A program made the translations under genes and the position numbers. 64,000 bases of DNA, from positions 2,602,501 through 2,666,500 of the forward strand of contig NZ_JAUTBL010000002.1 in the NCBI RefSeq assembly GCF_030819275.1, read 5' to 3'. Source of the stretch: Agrobacterium larrymoorei (lineage in GTDB: Bacteria; Pseudomonadota; Alphaproteobacteria; Rhizobiales; Rhizobiaceae). Position 1 is the first letter of the stretch, and every line of letters starts with the position of its first letter. Below are positions 1 through 9,813 of the stretch, in pieces. The notes under the pieces were generated by a model, which worked only from the letters and a program-made list of their open reading frames with translations, made no database searches and was not told where the DNA came from.

Positions 1-204
1 GTCCGCGCCTGGGTTGCCGAGCGCTGCGATCCCTATAAGGATGAGATTCCGCAGATCCCGGAGGAGCTGGTTCTGCAGACCTCTCGTGTCTATATGGAAG
101 CCTATGAGCGCATTACCGGGCAGACCTTCAAGCCCAATGACGAGGAAGCATCACCGCTTGACAGAGTGAGACGGAATCTGGAGCCCTATTTTCCCGGAGC
201 CTGA
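1..204 (+). CDS. purC: SAICAR synthase, C-terminal fragment
   Basis: An open frame runs in from the left edge and ends with TGA at 202-204, giving the last 67 residues of a protein. The tail ([20 protein letters not shown], then a helix with [13 protein letters not shown]) matches the C-terminus of phosphoribosylaminoimidazole-succinocarboxamide synthase as I know the family; the enzyme joins aspartate to CAIR in purine biosynthesis in the cytoplasm. The catalytic part lies outside the window, so the call rests on the tail only. The next gene starts two bases after its stop on the same strand, so some read-through transcription into the regulator is possible. Confidence 0.7.
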   Translation, partial: VRAWVAERCDPYKDEIPQIPEELVLQTSRVYMEAYERITGQTFKPNDEEASPLDRVRRNLEPYFPGA

Positions 205-206
205 AT

Positions 207-866
207 GTGACCAAGGTTGCCGATATCAATCCGAAAAAGAGCAGCGAGGCGTTGGTCAAGAAAGCCACACGCCCGCGGCGCTCCGGCGAGGAAACCCGCC
301 GCGATATTCTGGCGATGACCGACCGGCTGTTCCGTGAACGGGGTTTTTCCGCCGTCGCGATTGCGGATATCGCCGCATCACTCGGCATGTCGCCTGCCAA
401 TGTGTTCAAGCATTTTCATTCCAAGATTGCCTTGGTCGATGCCATCATGCTCCAACGCATCGGTGTGTTCAAAGAGAAGATGCATCTCCTTGACAATACC
501 CACACCCCGCAGGAGCGGATGCTGACGCTGGTTCGCACGTTGATGCAGAACCATCGCAACGACCTGACCGACAACCCCTATATGATCGACGTCTTTTTAC
601 AGACGCCCAAGAGGGAGCTTTCCTGCGGCGTGCATTACCAGCAGGTGCTGACGCAGCAATTCGCCGTCATCATCGGCGATGGCGTCCATCAGGGGATCTA
701 CCGCGATGCAGATCCCGTTAAGGAAGCCGGTCTCGCATTGACCGTCCTTTCCTGCGTGCTGCACCCTTTGCTGATTTCGCGCGAAGATATTGGCATTTTG
801 GCAACACGATGCGAGGATGTCGTTATGCTGATTGATCGTTCACTGAAATACGCCCTTGAAAAGTGA
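207..866 (+). CDS. ameR: TetR/AcrR-family repressor, AmeR-like
   Basis: A 219-residue protein with a GTG start just after purC. Residues about 28-75 form a TetR DNA-binding domain (TRRDILAMTDRLFRERGFS followed by the recognition helix region around MSPANVFKHFHSK); the rest is the helical ligand-binding and dimer domain. TetR proteins of this sort repress a neighbouring efflux operon until an inducer binds. It sits 176 bases upstream of an RND operon on the same strand, the arrangement known for the Agrobacterium ameR-ameABC locus, so local repression of that pump is the likely job. The family call is firm; the specific name rests on context and general resemblance. Confidence 0.8.
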   Translation: MTKVADINPKKSSEALVKKATRPRRSGEETRRDILAMTDRLFRERGFSAVAIADIAASLGMSPANVFKHFHSKIALVDAIMLQRIGVFKEKMHLLDNTHTPQERMLTLVRTLMQNHRNDLTDNPYMIDVFLQTPKRELSCGVHYQQVLTQQFAVIIGDGVHQGIYRDADPVKEAGLALTVLSCVLHPLLISREDIGILATRCEDVVMLIDRSLKYALEK

Positions 867-1042
867 CGATTTTAAATTTACGTCACTTGCAGCATTTTTA
901 CCCTTGTCCTGATCTGGCGTCATAGTCGCGTCAGTCGGGTCTTTGAACGAAGTGAAAGAAAGCGCCGCTCTCCACGACCGGGCGGCTGACGTGTTTTTTT
1001 AAAAGATCGATCAAGCGCAGCCCTATTCCTTCATACTCCAAT

Positions 1043-2254
1043 ATGAGAAAATTGATGACCAGACGCCTTCAAGCCCTTCTAGCAACGGTTCTCATGGCAG
1101 GCGTCCTTTCGGGCTGCAGCGATAGCGGCGATGGCAAGAATGCCGGCGCCCAGCAGGCAAAGCGCCCGCCCTCTCCCGTCAGTGTCATCACCATGAAGGA
1201 AAGCGAAAATCCGCTGACCACGGTGCTGCCGGGTCGTGCCAGCGCCTATCAGAGCGCCGATATCCGCCCGCGTGTGTCAGGCATCATCCGCGAGATTCCC
1301 TATAAGGAAGGCAGCGAGGTCAAGCAGGGCACCGTTCTTTATCAGATCGAAGACGATACCTATGGGGCAGAAGTCGCCCAGGCCAAGGCGACCCTTGCCA
1401 AGGCGGAAGCGAGCATTCCCGCGGCACAGGCGAATTTCGTGCGCTACGAGCGCCTCGTCAACAGCGGTGCAACGCAGATTGAATTGGAAAATGCCAGAAC
1501 CACGCTCGCCCAGGCGCAGGCCGATGTGGCGCAGGCCCGCGCTGCCCTGGAAATGGCGCAGATCAACCTCGACCTCACCAAGGTCCGTGCGCCATTCGAC
1601 GGCATCGTCTCCTTCACCAATGTCACCGTCGGCAATGTGGTGACGGCGAACCAGACGACGGCGCTGACGACGCTTCGCCGCATCGACCCCATCTATATCG
1701 ACCTGATTGAATCGAGCGCCAATCTGCTCCGTCTTCGTGACGCGATAGCAGCCGGCACCATCGGCAGCGGCGAGAAAAAGGCCGGCATTCACCTGACGCT
1801 GGAAGACGGCACCGAATATAAGCATGACGGCAAGATCGACATGTCCGACATGGCGGTCAGCGAAACGACCGGCACCTTTTCCATCCGCGCGCTGTTCGAC
1901 AATCCGAACGATCTCATTCTGCCGGGCATGTATGTGCGCGCCACACTTGCCATCGGCAAGGAGAAGGGCTTCCTTATTCCCCAGAGAGCAGCGACGCGAA
2001 ACGCCAATGGCGAGTTGACGGCCAAATTCGTTGGCGCGGAAAACAAGGTCGAGACCCGCACCTTCCCCAACAGCCGCCAGTCCGGCAATTCTTGGCTGGT
2101 GACGGAAAACGTCAAGGACGGGGACAAGCTGATCGTCGACGGCTTCCAATGGATTGCCGATGGCGCGACCATCGCACCTGTCGAAGCCACTATCGACGAT
2201 CGCGGTATCGTCGTTCCGCAAAAGCAGGCTCAGCCTGCTGCGCCCGCCAAGTAA
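1043..2254 (+). CDS. ameA: RND efflux periplasmic adaptor (membrane fusion protein), lipoprotein
   Basis: A 403-residue adaptor linking an RND pump to an outer-membrane channel. The N-terminus is a lipoprotein signal with lipobox LSGC (Cys25; an alternative ATG 12 bases downstream would make it Cys21). A lipoyl half-domain (around RPRVSGIIREIPYKEGSEV) precedes an alanine-rich coiled-coil hairpin at about residues 110-180, then the second lipoyl half (LTKVRAPFDGIVSF) and beta-barrel domains, the order seen in AcrA. It is the first gene of a three-gene operon with the pump and the channel. The stop is followed by 58 bases before the pump gene. Confidence 0.93.
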   Translation: MRKLMTRRLQALLATVLMAGVLSGCSDSGDGKNAGAQQAKRPPSPVSVITMKESENPLTTVLPGRASAYQSADIRPRVSGIIREIPYKEGSEVKQGTVLYQIEDDTYGAEVAQAKATLAKAEASIPAAQANFVRYERLVNSGATQIELENARTTLAQAQADVAQARAALEMAQINLDLTKVRAPFDGIVSFTNVTVGNVVTANQTTALTTLRRIDPIYIDLIESSANLLRLRDAIAAGTIGSGEKKAGIHLTLEDGTEYKHDGKIDMSDMAVSETTGTFSIRALFDNPNDLILPGMYVRATLAIGKEKGFLIPQRAATRNANGELTAKFVGAENKVETRTFPNSRQSGNSWLVTENVKDGDKLIVDGFQWIADGATIAPVEATIDDRGIVVPQKQAQPAAPAK

Positions 2255-2312
2255 GACCGGCATGCCCTACATGTCCGGTTCAACTGTTCAATTCAGATAA
2301 GGCGCAGTCCAG

Positions 2313-5300
2313 ATGGCTCATTTCTTTATCAAGCGCCCTGTTTTTGCCTGGGTCATTGCCATCGTCATCATGCTTGGCGGCGTCTTGGCGATCTTCACCC
2401 TGTCCATTTCGCAATATCCCGATATTGCGCCAACGACGGTCCGCATCAGTGCCTCTTACAATGGTGCGAGCGCGGAGACCGTGGAAAAATCGGTGACGAC
2501 GATCATCGAGGACGGCATGACCGGCCTCGATGACCTCACCTATATGACGTCGACATCGTCTACCGGCAGCGCCACTGTCACGCTCACCTTCGGCACCAGC
2601 ATCCTGCCGGATATTGCCCAGGTTCAGGTGCAGAACAAGCTCCAGCTCGTTCAGTCGCAGCTTCCCGATGTGGTGCAGCAGCAGGGCATCGAAGTCAGCC
2701 GGTCCACCTCGTCGATCCTGATGGTCGGCGCGCTGATTTCCACCGATGGCAAGCGCACCTCCGCCAATCTCGGCGATGTGTTCTCAACGCGCGTCGAAGA
2801 CCAGATCAAGCGCCTGGAAGGTGTCGGCAGCATCAACGTCTTCGGCTCCGAATATGCCATGCGCGTCTGGCTCGATCCCTACAAGCTGAACAAGTATCAG
2901 TTGACGACCGCCGATGTGACGAGCGCGATCGAGAGCCAGAACACCCAGGTCTCGGTCGGTTCGCTCGGCGCGCAGCCCGCGGTCAAGGGTCAGCAGCTCA
3001 ACGTCACCGTCACGGCCCAGAGCCAGTTGACCACCGTTTCCGATTTCGAATCCATTATCCTGAAGGTCGAAAAGGACGGCGCCACGGTTCGCCTCAGCGA
3101 CGTGGCCCGCGTGGAAATCGGCCAGGAAAGCTATGGCGGCGATTCCCGCTCCAACGGTCGCCCCTCCGCCGGCTTCGCGGTGAACCTTGCGACCGGCGCC
3201 AACGCGCTGGATACGGCAGCCCGCGTCAAGGACGCGCTGACCAGCGTCGCAGGCTCGCTGCCGGAAGGCGTGGTCATCGAATATCCTTACGACACCACGC
3301 CATTCGTCAAGCTCTCGATCGAAAAGGTCGTCCACACGCTGATCGAAGCCATCGTGCTCGTCTTCGTCGTTCTGCTCGTCTTCCTGCAAAACCTGCGCGC
3401 CACCTTCATTCCGATGATCGCCGTGCCCGTGGTTCTGCTCGGCACCTTCGGTGTCCTGGCGCTGACCGGCTACTCGATCAACACGCTCACCATGTTCGCC
3501 ATGGTGCTCGCCATCGGTCTTCTGGTGGATGACGCGATCGTCGTGGTCGAAAACGTCGAGCGCATCATGTCGGAGGAAGGTCTTTCCCCGGTCGAGGCGA
3601 CGGAAAAGTCGATGGGCGAAATCACCGGTGCGATCATCGGCATCGCGCTTGTCTTGACCGCCGTCTTCATTCCCATGGCCTTCTTCGGTGGCTCGACCGG
3701 TATCATCTACCGCCAGTTCTCCATCACCATCGTTTCGGCGATGCTGCTCTCCGCCGTCGTCGCCATCGTGCTGACACCGGCGCTCTGCGCCACCTTGTTG
3801 AAGCCGGTCCATGCGAAAAAGGAACGTGGCCCAGCGGCCTGGTTCAACCGCAATTTCGGCCGCACGACCGATGGCTATGTCGGCAGCATCGGCCATCTGC
3901 TGAAGCGTCCCGTTCGCGTCACCATCCTCTTCCTCATCGTGCTGGGCGGTTGCGCCTGGTTCTTCACCCGCCTTCCAAGCTCCTTCCTGCCGCAGGAAGA
4001 CCAGGGCGTGCTCTTGACCATCGTGCAGCTGCCGACAGGCGCCACGACAGAGCGCACCAACGAGGTGGTGAAGCAGGTGGAAAGCTACTTCCGTGAGAAG
4101 GAAGCCGCCAATGTCGAATCCGTCTTCGGCGTTCTCGGCTTCAGCTTCGGCGGCTCCGGCCAGAACAACGCCATGGTCTTCACCAAGCTGAAGGACTTCT
4201 CCGAACGCACAGCACCGGAAGCACATGCCGCGGCCATCGTGCAGCGCGCCATGGGCACGTTCCTTTCGTTCCGTGATGCGCAGGTCTTCCCGCTTCTTCC
4301 CCCCGCGATCCAGGGCCTCGGCACCTCCAGCGGCTTTTCCATGTATCTGGTGGATAGCGGCCGCAACGGCACCGCAGCACTGACCAACGCCTCGAAGGAA
4401 CTGATCCAGCTCGCCAGCAGCAATCCGAATATCAGCTCGCTGCGCTCCAACAGCCGCGATGCCGAATCGCAGATGAAGATCAATCTCGACAAGGAGAAGA
4501 TGGGCGCCATGGGCGTCGACCTTGCCTCGGTGAACCTGATGCTGTCGACCATCTTTGCCGGTCGCGATGTCAACGACTTCACGCTGAATGGCGAATTGAA
4601 ACCGGTCTATGTGCAAGGTGACGCACCTTACCGCATGCAGCCGGACGATCTGAAGCACTGGTATGCCCGCAATACCAGCGGCGAGATGGTGCCCTTCTCC
4701 TCCTTCAGCACGATCAGCTGGGAGAATGCCGCACCGACCCTTGCGCGCTTCAACGGCACCAGCGCCATTTCGCTCGATGGTGCCGCTGGCCCAGGCGTTG
4801 CCTCCGGTGATGCGATGAACGAGATGGAGCGGCTGACCGCCAGCTTGCCCGGTGGCTACACCGTGGCCTGGCAGGGCATTTCCTATCAGGAACGGCTGTC
4901 CGGCTCGCAGGCGCCGATGCTCTATGCGCTCTCGGTCCTGATCGTCTTCCTCTGCCTTGCGGCTCTTTACGAAAGCTGGTCGATCCCCTTCTCGGTCATT
5001 CTGGCCGTGCCGGTGGGCGTGCTGGGTGCGGTCACCGCCGCGCATGTCTTCGGCCAGTCCAACGACGTCTATTTCAAGGTGGGTCTGCTGACCACGATCG
5101 GTCTGGCAGCCAAGAACGCCATCCTTATCGTGGAGTTTGCAAAGGAGAGGCAGGAACATGGATTGAGCTTGCTCGATGCCACGCTGGAAGCGGCAAAACT
5201 GCGCCTTCGCCCCATTATCATGACATCGCTCGCCTTCATTCTGGGCGTCGTGCCACTCGCCATTGCAAGCGGTGCAGGCTCTGCGGCGCAGAATGCGATC

Positions 5301-5399
5301 GGTATTGGGGTATTGGGTGGTATGCTTTCTGCAACACTGCTCGGAATTTTCTTCGTACCGTCCTTCTTCGTGATCATCAGGCGGCTTTCTAAACGTTAA
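2313..5399 (+). CDS. ameB: RND multidrug efflux transporter (AcrB/AmeB-like)
   Basis: A 1028-residue inner-membrane proton antiporter of the hydrophobe/amphiphile (HAE1) type, full length for the family. TM1 begins at about residue 10 (FFIKRPVFAWVIAIV), the paired acidic residues of TM4 are visible at Asp406-Asp407 (GLLVDDAIVVVENVER), and the second half repeats the fold (TM10 region with GLAAKNAILIVEFA). Two large periplasmic loops follow TM1 and TM7. It takes hydrophobic or amphiphilic compounds from the periplasm or outer leaflet and exports them with the adaptor and channel encoded on either side. Substrates cannot be read from sequence. Confidence 0.96.
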   Translation: MAHFFIKRPVFAWVIAIVIMLGGVLAIFTLSISQYPDIAPTTVRISASYNGASAETVEKSVTTIIEDGMTGLDDLTYMTSTSSTGSATVTLTFGTSILPDIAQVQVQNKLQLVQSQLPDVVQQQGIEVSRSTSSILMVGALISTDGKRTSANLGDVFSTRVEDQIKRLEGVGSINVFGSEYAMRVWLDPYKLNKYQLTTADVTSAIESQNTQVSVGSLGAQPAVKGQQLNVTVTAQSQLTTVSDFESIILKVEKDGATVRLSDVARVEIGQESYGGDSRSNGRPSAGFAVNLATGANALDTAARVKDALTSVAGSLPEGVVIEYPYDTTPFVKLSIEKVVHTLIEAIVLVFVVLLVFLQNLRATFIPMIAVPVVLLGTFGVLALTGYSINTLTMFAMVLAIGLLVDDAIVVVENVERIMSEEGLSPVEATEKSMGEITGAIIGIALVLTAVFIPMAFFGGSTGIIYRQFSITIVSAMLLSAVVAIVLTPALCATLLKPVHAKKERGPAAWFNRNFGRTTDGYVGSIGHLLKRPVRVTILFLIVLGGCAWFFTRLPSSFLPQEDQGVLLTIVQLPTGATTERTNEVVKQVESYFREKEAANVESVFGVLGFSFGGSGQNNAMVFTKLKDFSERTAPEAHAAAIVQRAMGTFLSFRDAQVFPLLPPAIQGLGTSSGFSMYLVDSGRNGTAALTNASKELIQLASSNPNISSLRSNSRDAESQMKINLDKEKMGAMGVDLASVNLMLSTIFAGRDVNDFTLNGELKPVYVQGDAPYRMQPDDLKHWYARNTSGEMVPFSSFSTISWENAAPTLARFNGTSAISLDGAAGPGVASGDAMNEMERLTASLPGGYTVAWQGISYQERLSGSQAPMLYALSVLIVFLCLAALYESWSIPFSVILAVPVGVLGAVTAAHVFGQSNDVYFKVGLLTTIGLAAKNAILIVEFAKERQEHGLSLLDATLEAAKLRLRPIIMTSLAFILGVVPLAIASGAGSAAQNAIGIGVLGGMLSATLLGIFFVPSFFVIIRRLSKR

Positions 5400-5544
5400 C
5401 AACCGTTGAAATATGCTAGCAATGCAAATCGAGGCTGATAGAAGTATGGCAGATTCGAAAGCTGCCCCTCCTTCGGCACACGGCAACGCGACGCTCGCTT
5501 CCACTGAGGAGCGCCCAGTGCGCTACACAAACCGGGATAACCAT

Positions 5545-6996
5545 ATGCTGTCACTTCGTGCGACCATTCCTCTGACGCTGCTCCTGCTTTCAGGCTGCGT
5601 CGTCGGCCCTGACCACAAGGCGCCGGAAACCCAATTGCCAGCCAAGTTCTCCGAAGGCAGCAAGACCAGCAATGGCGACATTGCCACGGTCGCATGGTGG
5701 ACAGCATTCAATGATAGCCGCCTGAACGGTTATGTCTCGACCGGCCTGTCGCAGAACCTCACCGTTCTGCAGGCCATCGAGCGTATCAACCAGGCCGAAT
5801 CGAACATCACGGTCGCCGGCGCAGGTTCGCTGCCGCAGCTTGGCTCGACCTTCCGCCATGAGACGCAGGGTAGCGGCGGCAGCCTCCCCTCCTCTTCCGG
5901 CAACAGAACGTCCAACACCACCAGCAACGCCTTCAACGTGTCCTGGCTGCTGGACCTCTTCGGTCGCTACCGCCGCGAAAAGGAAAGCGCTGCCGCGTCG
6001 CTCGATGCAGCCTACGCAACGGCTGACGTTCAGCGCCTGACGCTGATCTCTTCCGTAGCGTCTGCCTATATCGACGTGCGCTACTATCAGGAACGTCTGG
6101 CGATTGCCCGCCAGAACCTCGGGTCTCGCCGCGAGACGCTGGATCTGACCAAGCTGCAGCTGGAAGCCGGTGCTGCTTCGCGTCTCGATGTCGTCCAGTC
6201 CGAAGGTCTGGTCAACTCGACGCTGGCGCAGATGCCGACGCTTGAAACCAATTACCGCCGTGCAGCCCACCGCATCGCCACCCTTCTCGGCATGCCGGCT
6301 GATTCGCTGGTGGTCGAGTTGCAGCGCGGCGCACGCCAGCCTGTCGCGCGCGCCATTCCGCGCACCGGCATCCCTGCCGACCTCATCCGCAACCGTCCGG
6401 ATATCCGCGCCGCCGAGCGTCAGCTGGCCGCAGCCGTTGCCAATATCGGCGTTGCCGAAGCGCAGCTCTTCCCGAGCATTACGCTCAGCGGTTCGATCAC
6501 CCCGAGCTACACCCGCATCAGCGGCGGCGCACGCGGTACCTCGAATGGCTGGGGCTTCGGTCCGACCATCACCTTGCCGATCCTCGACGGTGGCGCGCTG
6601 CGTGCGGGCGTCGACATCCAGAAGTCGGTTGCCCGCGAACAGTACCTCGCCTGGAAGTCCACAGTGCTGAACGCCGTGGAAGAAGTCGAAAACGCTCTGA
6701 CGGCGCTCAACCGCGACCAGCAGACGGTCAACGCCTATCGCAAGACGGTTGATTCCTACAAGGAAGCCCTCTCGCTCGCGACCGCCAGCTACCGCGACGG
6801 CGCATCCTCGCTGCTCGACGTTCTCGACGCCCAGCGCAACGTCTCCGACGCGCAAGCCAACCTGGCAACCGCCGTTCAGCAGGCTGCACAGGATTACGTC
6901 GCACTCAGCGTCGCGCTCGGCGGCGGCTATGCCGTCGGATCACCGAACTCGGTCGCAGCCGTCAAGGTTGCGTCCAACGTGCCGAAGGGCATGTAA
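5545..6996 (+). CDS. ameC: Outer-membrane efflux channel, NodT/TolC family lipoprotein
   Basis: A 483-residue outer-membrane factor completing the RND pump. I chose the ATG at 5545 because it begins a clean lipoprotein signal (MLSLRATIPLTLLLLSGC); the frame is open to 5413 but that extension lacks signal features. Two related halves of TolC-type coiled coil and beta strand are seen: the first includes the SWLLDLFGRYRREKESAAAS stretch, the second ends with the SYRDGASSLLDVLDAQRNV motif typical of NodT proteins. RxDIRAAERQLAAA marks the conserved inter-helix segment. A hairpin terminator follows at 7024-7054, ending the operon. Confidence 0.93.
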   Translation: MLSLRATIPLTLLLLSGCVVGPDHKAPETQLPAKFSEGSKTSNGDIATVAWWTAFNDSRLNGYVSTGLSQNLTVLQAIERINQAESNITVAGAGSLPQLGSTFRHETQGSGGSLPSSSGNRTSNTTSNAFNVSWLLDLFGRYRREKESAAASLDAAYATADVQRLTLISSVASAYIDVRYYQERLAIARQNLGSRRETLDLTKLQLEAGAASRLDVVQSEGLVNSTLAQMPTLETNYRRAAHRIATLLGMPADSLVVELQRGARQPVARAIPRTGIPADLIRNRPDIRAAERQLAAAVANIGVAEAQLFPSITLSGSITPSYTRISGGARGTSNGWGFGPTITLPILDGGALRAGVDIQKSVAREQYLAWKSTVLNAVEEVENALTALNRDQQTVNAYRKTVDSYKEALSLATASYRDGASSLLDVLDAQRNVSDAQANLATAVQQAAQDYVALSVALGGGYAVGSPNSVAAVKVASNVPKGM

Positions 6997-7023
6997 GAGC
7001 TTCACCATTCCGGTGCTTTTGAG

Positions 7024-7054
7024 ATCCCGCGGCCTCGGCTGCGGGATTTTTGTT
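7024..7054 (+). terminator. Rho-independent terminator after the RND operon
   Basis: Seven-base-pair GC-rich stem (ATCCCGC / GCGGGAT) around a ten-base loop, followed by a T run at 7047-7051. It lies 28 bases after the stop of the channel gene. Confidence 0.75.
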
Positions 7055-7056
7055 TA

Positions 7057-7141
7057 GAGCGCCTAGCGTCCTATTGGGCGCACAAAGGACGCTCTATCTT
7101 CTTTGATCCGCGCCTTATGCTTTCCGAAAAGCGATTCCCCT
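7057..7141 (+). repeat. Dispersed intergenic repeat, family B copy 1
   Basis: Copy of an 85-105-base element seen three times in this window. Shared blocks are GGGCGCACAAAGGACGCT and GCTTTCCGAAAA. The element contains an internal dyad (AGCGTCC...GGACGCT). This copy lies between a terminator and the 3' end of an opposing gene and lacks the final GGGCCGATGCTGTAG block of the other copies. Confidence 0.7.
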
Positions 7142-7147
7142 CAGAAA

Positions 7148-8152
7148 TCACCGTTTGAGTGTTTCGGAAGGCAGCTCCCCGAAACGTTTGCGATAGGCCT
7201 TCGCAAACTCTCCCATATGGATATAGCCATAGTCGGCAGCGATGCTGCTGACGTTTAGGCCAGTACCGCATTGCAGAAGCGCCTGCCTCACGCCTTGCAA
7301 TCTCTGTTCGCGCAGGAACTGGCTGGGTGTGTAACCGCGAAACCGCTGGAACGCGTCGGTGAGGCCGCGCAAACTGACACCTGCGGCGCGCGCGACTTCG
7401 GGCATGGCAGGCAGATCGCCGCGCGCATGTTCAGCCATGAACTCTTCGGCTCGGCGAACCACACCGGGCGCCAGGGTATTCACTGGATTGTCCAAGTCAT
7501 ATCCCGCGCGGTTGGCCCATTCGTTCAGCAGGTGCAGGCAGACCATCTGCTCCAGATGCCGCCCGATGTGGCTGCGGGCAATTCTGTCGGGCGCTTCGGC
7601 AATGCTGCGGGCCACATATTCCATGAGCGCCATCCAACTCGAATTGCGCCCGCCCAAGCCGGTCTTGAACTGCCAGAGCCTGTTGTCGGGGATATGCCCG
7701 AATGTGTCGAAACAAACCTGTTCGAGCACGGCATGAGGGATGGTCAGATTGACCTGGAGGTGGTCGGGGTTGAAATCGACGTAGTAATCGGTCCGTGAGC
7801 AATCCACGACGAAGCTCTCGCCATAGCCCGTTTCGACCGCCTCGTGCCCCACCGTCCGGTGCCGCGCCTTGCCGCCCACCGTCGTCAGCACCACGGCATT
7901 GCCAGAGTCCATGTCCCAATCCTTGATGTTGACTGGGATGCCATAGGCGAAACGGGTCATGGTTATTCGCCCCACCTTGGCCGAGCGCATCGTCGAATCA
8001 GGGCTGCTGGCCGCACCGATAGGCGACACCTCATAAGGCATGTAGACGCGTTTGGACCAATCCTTGATCTCGTCCCAATCATGCGAGGCGACCTTGTGTT
8101 CCTGCCTGATCGGCCGCCCCTGGGCGTCATAGAGTAAAGCACTTTCCAGCAT
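7148..8152 (-). CDS. AraC-family transcriptional regulator
   Basis: A 334-residue regulator. The frame stays open upstream to 8332, but the ATG at 8152 has a good Shine-Dalgarno (GGGAGGAG, five bases spacing) and begins MLESALLYDAQGRP, so I start there. The N-terminal 200 residues resemble the AraC-binding-like domain (type 2) found with this class; the C-terminal 100 residues carry the two helix-turn-helix units (LPAMPEVARAAGVSLRGLTD and the second around YIHMGEFAKAYRKRFGELPS). It is divergent from a serine hydrolase gene, 332 bases away, which is its most obvious candidate target. The inducer is unknown. Confidence 0.88.
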   Translation of the reverse strand: MLESALLYDAQGRPIRQEHKVASHDWDEIKDWSKRVYMPYEVSPIGAASSPDSTMRSAKVGRITMTRFAYGIPVNIKDWDMDSGNAVVLTTVGGKARHRTVGHEAVETGYGESFVVDCSRTDYYVDFNPDHLQVNLTIPHAVLEQVCFDTFGHIPDNRLWQFKTGLGGRNSSWMALMEYVARSIAEAPDRIARSHIGRHLEQMVCLHLLNEWANRAGYDLDNPVNTLAPGVVRRAEEFMAEHARGDLPAMPEVARAAGVSLRGLTDAFQRFRGYTPSQFLREQRLQGVRQALLQCGTGLNVSSIAADYGYIHMGEFAKAYRKRFGELPSETLKR

Positions 8153-8484
8153 CAGCTCCTCCCAAAGCATATCGCGCAAAGTGTTCAGCGGTTTGACAAT
8201 AAGGATATACGATAAAACAAAGAACGAAAGCGTGGAACGCGAGTTTGAAACATCGCGATAGGCTTTAGCGACTGCCTCAATCATTCCCTTGCCTGCTACG
8301 CCCATTTCGCCGGAAGGGTTGATCAGACCCATCCACCCGCCGGACGAGCCCTGATAGGCAGGACAGCAAATCTGCCGATTTCCGATAGGATCTGCTGAAA
8401 TCCGACATTGCGGCCAAGCGATAGGGATTACGCTTGGCTGGACCGTGTCACGAGTGGACGCGGATGAGGAGGAGGAGAACTCAT
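8153..8484. other. Divergent intergenic region between regulator and hydrolase
   Basis: 332 bases containing both promoters. An AT-rich stretch at about 8190-8235 includes TTGACA followed by GATATA, but the spacing is too short for a standard sigma-70 pair, so I do not call a promoter. No repeat or RNA was recognised. The regulator's reading frame remains open through part of this region. Confidence 0.4.
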
Positions 8485-9675
8485 ATGGCTGATCAACTGA
8501 AATCCATTCTCGACGGCGTTTTACAAAAGGCCGTCGACTCCACGCCGGGCGTTCCAGGCGTTGCCGCCACCGTAACCGACAGGAGCGGAACGATCTATGA
8601 AGGTGCGGCCGGTAAGCGCCGGTTGGGAGGAGACACTGACATGACGCCGGACAGTGTCTGCGCCATCTTTTCCACCACGAAGGCCATTACCGGTACGGTC
8701 TGCTTGCAGCTTGTGGAAAGCGGTCAGCTGGATCTCGACGCGCCTGCAAGGGAATACGCCCCCGCCATCGGCGAGTTGCAGGTGATCGAAGGCTTCGACG
8801 CAGAGCACAACCCCATCCTGCGTGCGCCCCGCTCGGATGTCACCACCCGCCAATTGCTCTTGCATCAAGGTGGTTTCGCCTACGACTTCTTCAACGAGAC
8901 CTATAATCGTCTGGCTCAGGAGCATGGTCAGCCGAGTGTGATCACGGCGTCGCACGCCTCGCTGAAAACCCCGATGCTGTTCGATCCTGGCACCGACTGG
9001 GAATACGGCACCAACATCGACTGGGCCGGGCAGGTGTGCGAAGGCATCACGGGCAAGCGCCTGGGGCAGTTGATGAAGGAAGGTGTTTTCGACCGTCTTG
9101 AAATGAACGACACTGCCTTCACCATGACGCCCTCTATGCGAGAGCGTTATGTCACCATGCACCAGCGCGACGAAACGGGCCATCTGAAACCGCTTGATGA
9201 CTTCATGCTCGATCAGGACCCGCAAGTGCATATGGGCGGCCACGGCCTTCATTCCACCGCACTCGATTACGCCAAATTCATCCGCATGTGGCTCAACGAC
9301 GGTGATGGTCGAAACGGTCGCGTACTCAAGCCGGAGACGGTGGCAATGGCGGCGCGCAACGGTCTCGGCGAGATGAAAATCAAAGGCCTGCCAGGTGTCA
9401 TCCCGTCACTGTCGAACTACGCGGAGTTCTTCCCTGGCATGCCCAAAAGCTGGGGTTTGACCTTTATGATCAATGACGAAGATGCCCCAACCGGACGCCC
9501 CGCAGGTTCTCTTGCCTGGGCTGGACTGGCCAACCTTTACTACTGGATCGACCGTAAGAACGGTATCGGGGGATTCTGGGCGACACAGATATTCCCCTTC
9601 GCCGACCCCGCATCCGTCGGCGGTTTCCTGGAGATGGAAACTGCCGTCTACGACACCCTCGTCAACGCTGGCTGA
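8485..9675 (+). CDS. Serine beta-lactamase-like hydrolase / esterase (class C fold)
   Basis: A 396-residue protein of the beta-lactamase/penicillin-binding-like esterase family. The nucleophile motif is S63-T-T-K66 ([12 protein letters not shown]) and the second motif is the tyrosine at about residue 174 (WEYGTN). The start at 8485 is set by a strong AGGAGGAGGAG Shine-Dalgarno. There is no signal peptide, so it should be cytoplasmic, which argues for an esterase or peptidase role rather than antibiotic resistance; relatives include EstB-type esterases. It is transcribed divergently from an AraC-family regulator. The true substrate is unknown. Confidence 0.85.
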   Translation: MADQLKSILDGVLQKAVDSTPGVPGVAATVTDRSGTIYEGAAGKRRLGGDTDMTPDSVCAIFSTTKAITGTVCLQLVESGQLDLDAPAREYAPAIGELQVIEGFDAEHNPILRAPRSDVTTRQLLLHQGGFAYDFFNETYNRLAQEHGQPSVITASHASLKTPMLFDPGTDWEYGTNIDWAGQVCEGITGKRLGQLMKEGVFDRLEMNDTAFTMTPSMRERYVTMHQRDETGHLKPLDDFMLDQDPQVHMGGHGLHSTALDYAKFIRMWLNDGDGRNGRVLKPETVAMAARNGLGEMKIKGLPGVIPSLSNYAEFFPGMPKSWGLTFMINDEDAPTGRPAGSLAWAGLANLYYWIDRKNGIGGFWATQIFPFADPASVGGFLEMETAVYDTLVNAG

Positions 9676-9760
9676 ACCGGCCCGGCGTCGGGCGCATAAT
9701 CTCTTGTCCGACGCCATCCGCTGAAGTGGCGCTTGCCGCGGAAAACGCGTGCCGCACAAC

Positions 9761-9788
9761 AAAAAAGCCCCGGATCGCTCCGAGGCTT
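9761..9788 (-). terminator. Rho-independent terminator after efp
   Basis: On the minus strand a ten-base-pair stem with one G-T pair (AAGCCTCGGA / TCCGGGGCTT) and loop GCGA is followed by a T run. It is 26 bases beyond the efp stop. Confidence 0.8.
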
Positions 9789-9813
9789 CTCAATCGCAAA
9801 CACCTGCTCGCGC

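Noticed and set aside
2784..5504. A 906-codon open frame on the minus strand
   Set aside because: It is fully antisense to the RND pump gene, has strongly skewed low-complexity composition rich in His, Arg and Glu, and matches no family; a GC-rich shadow.
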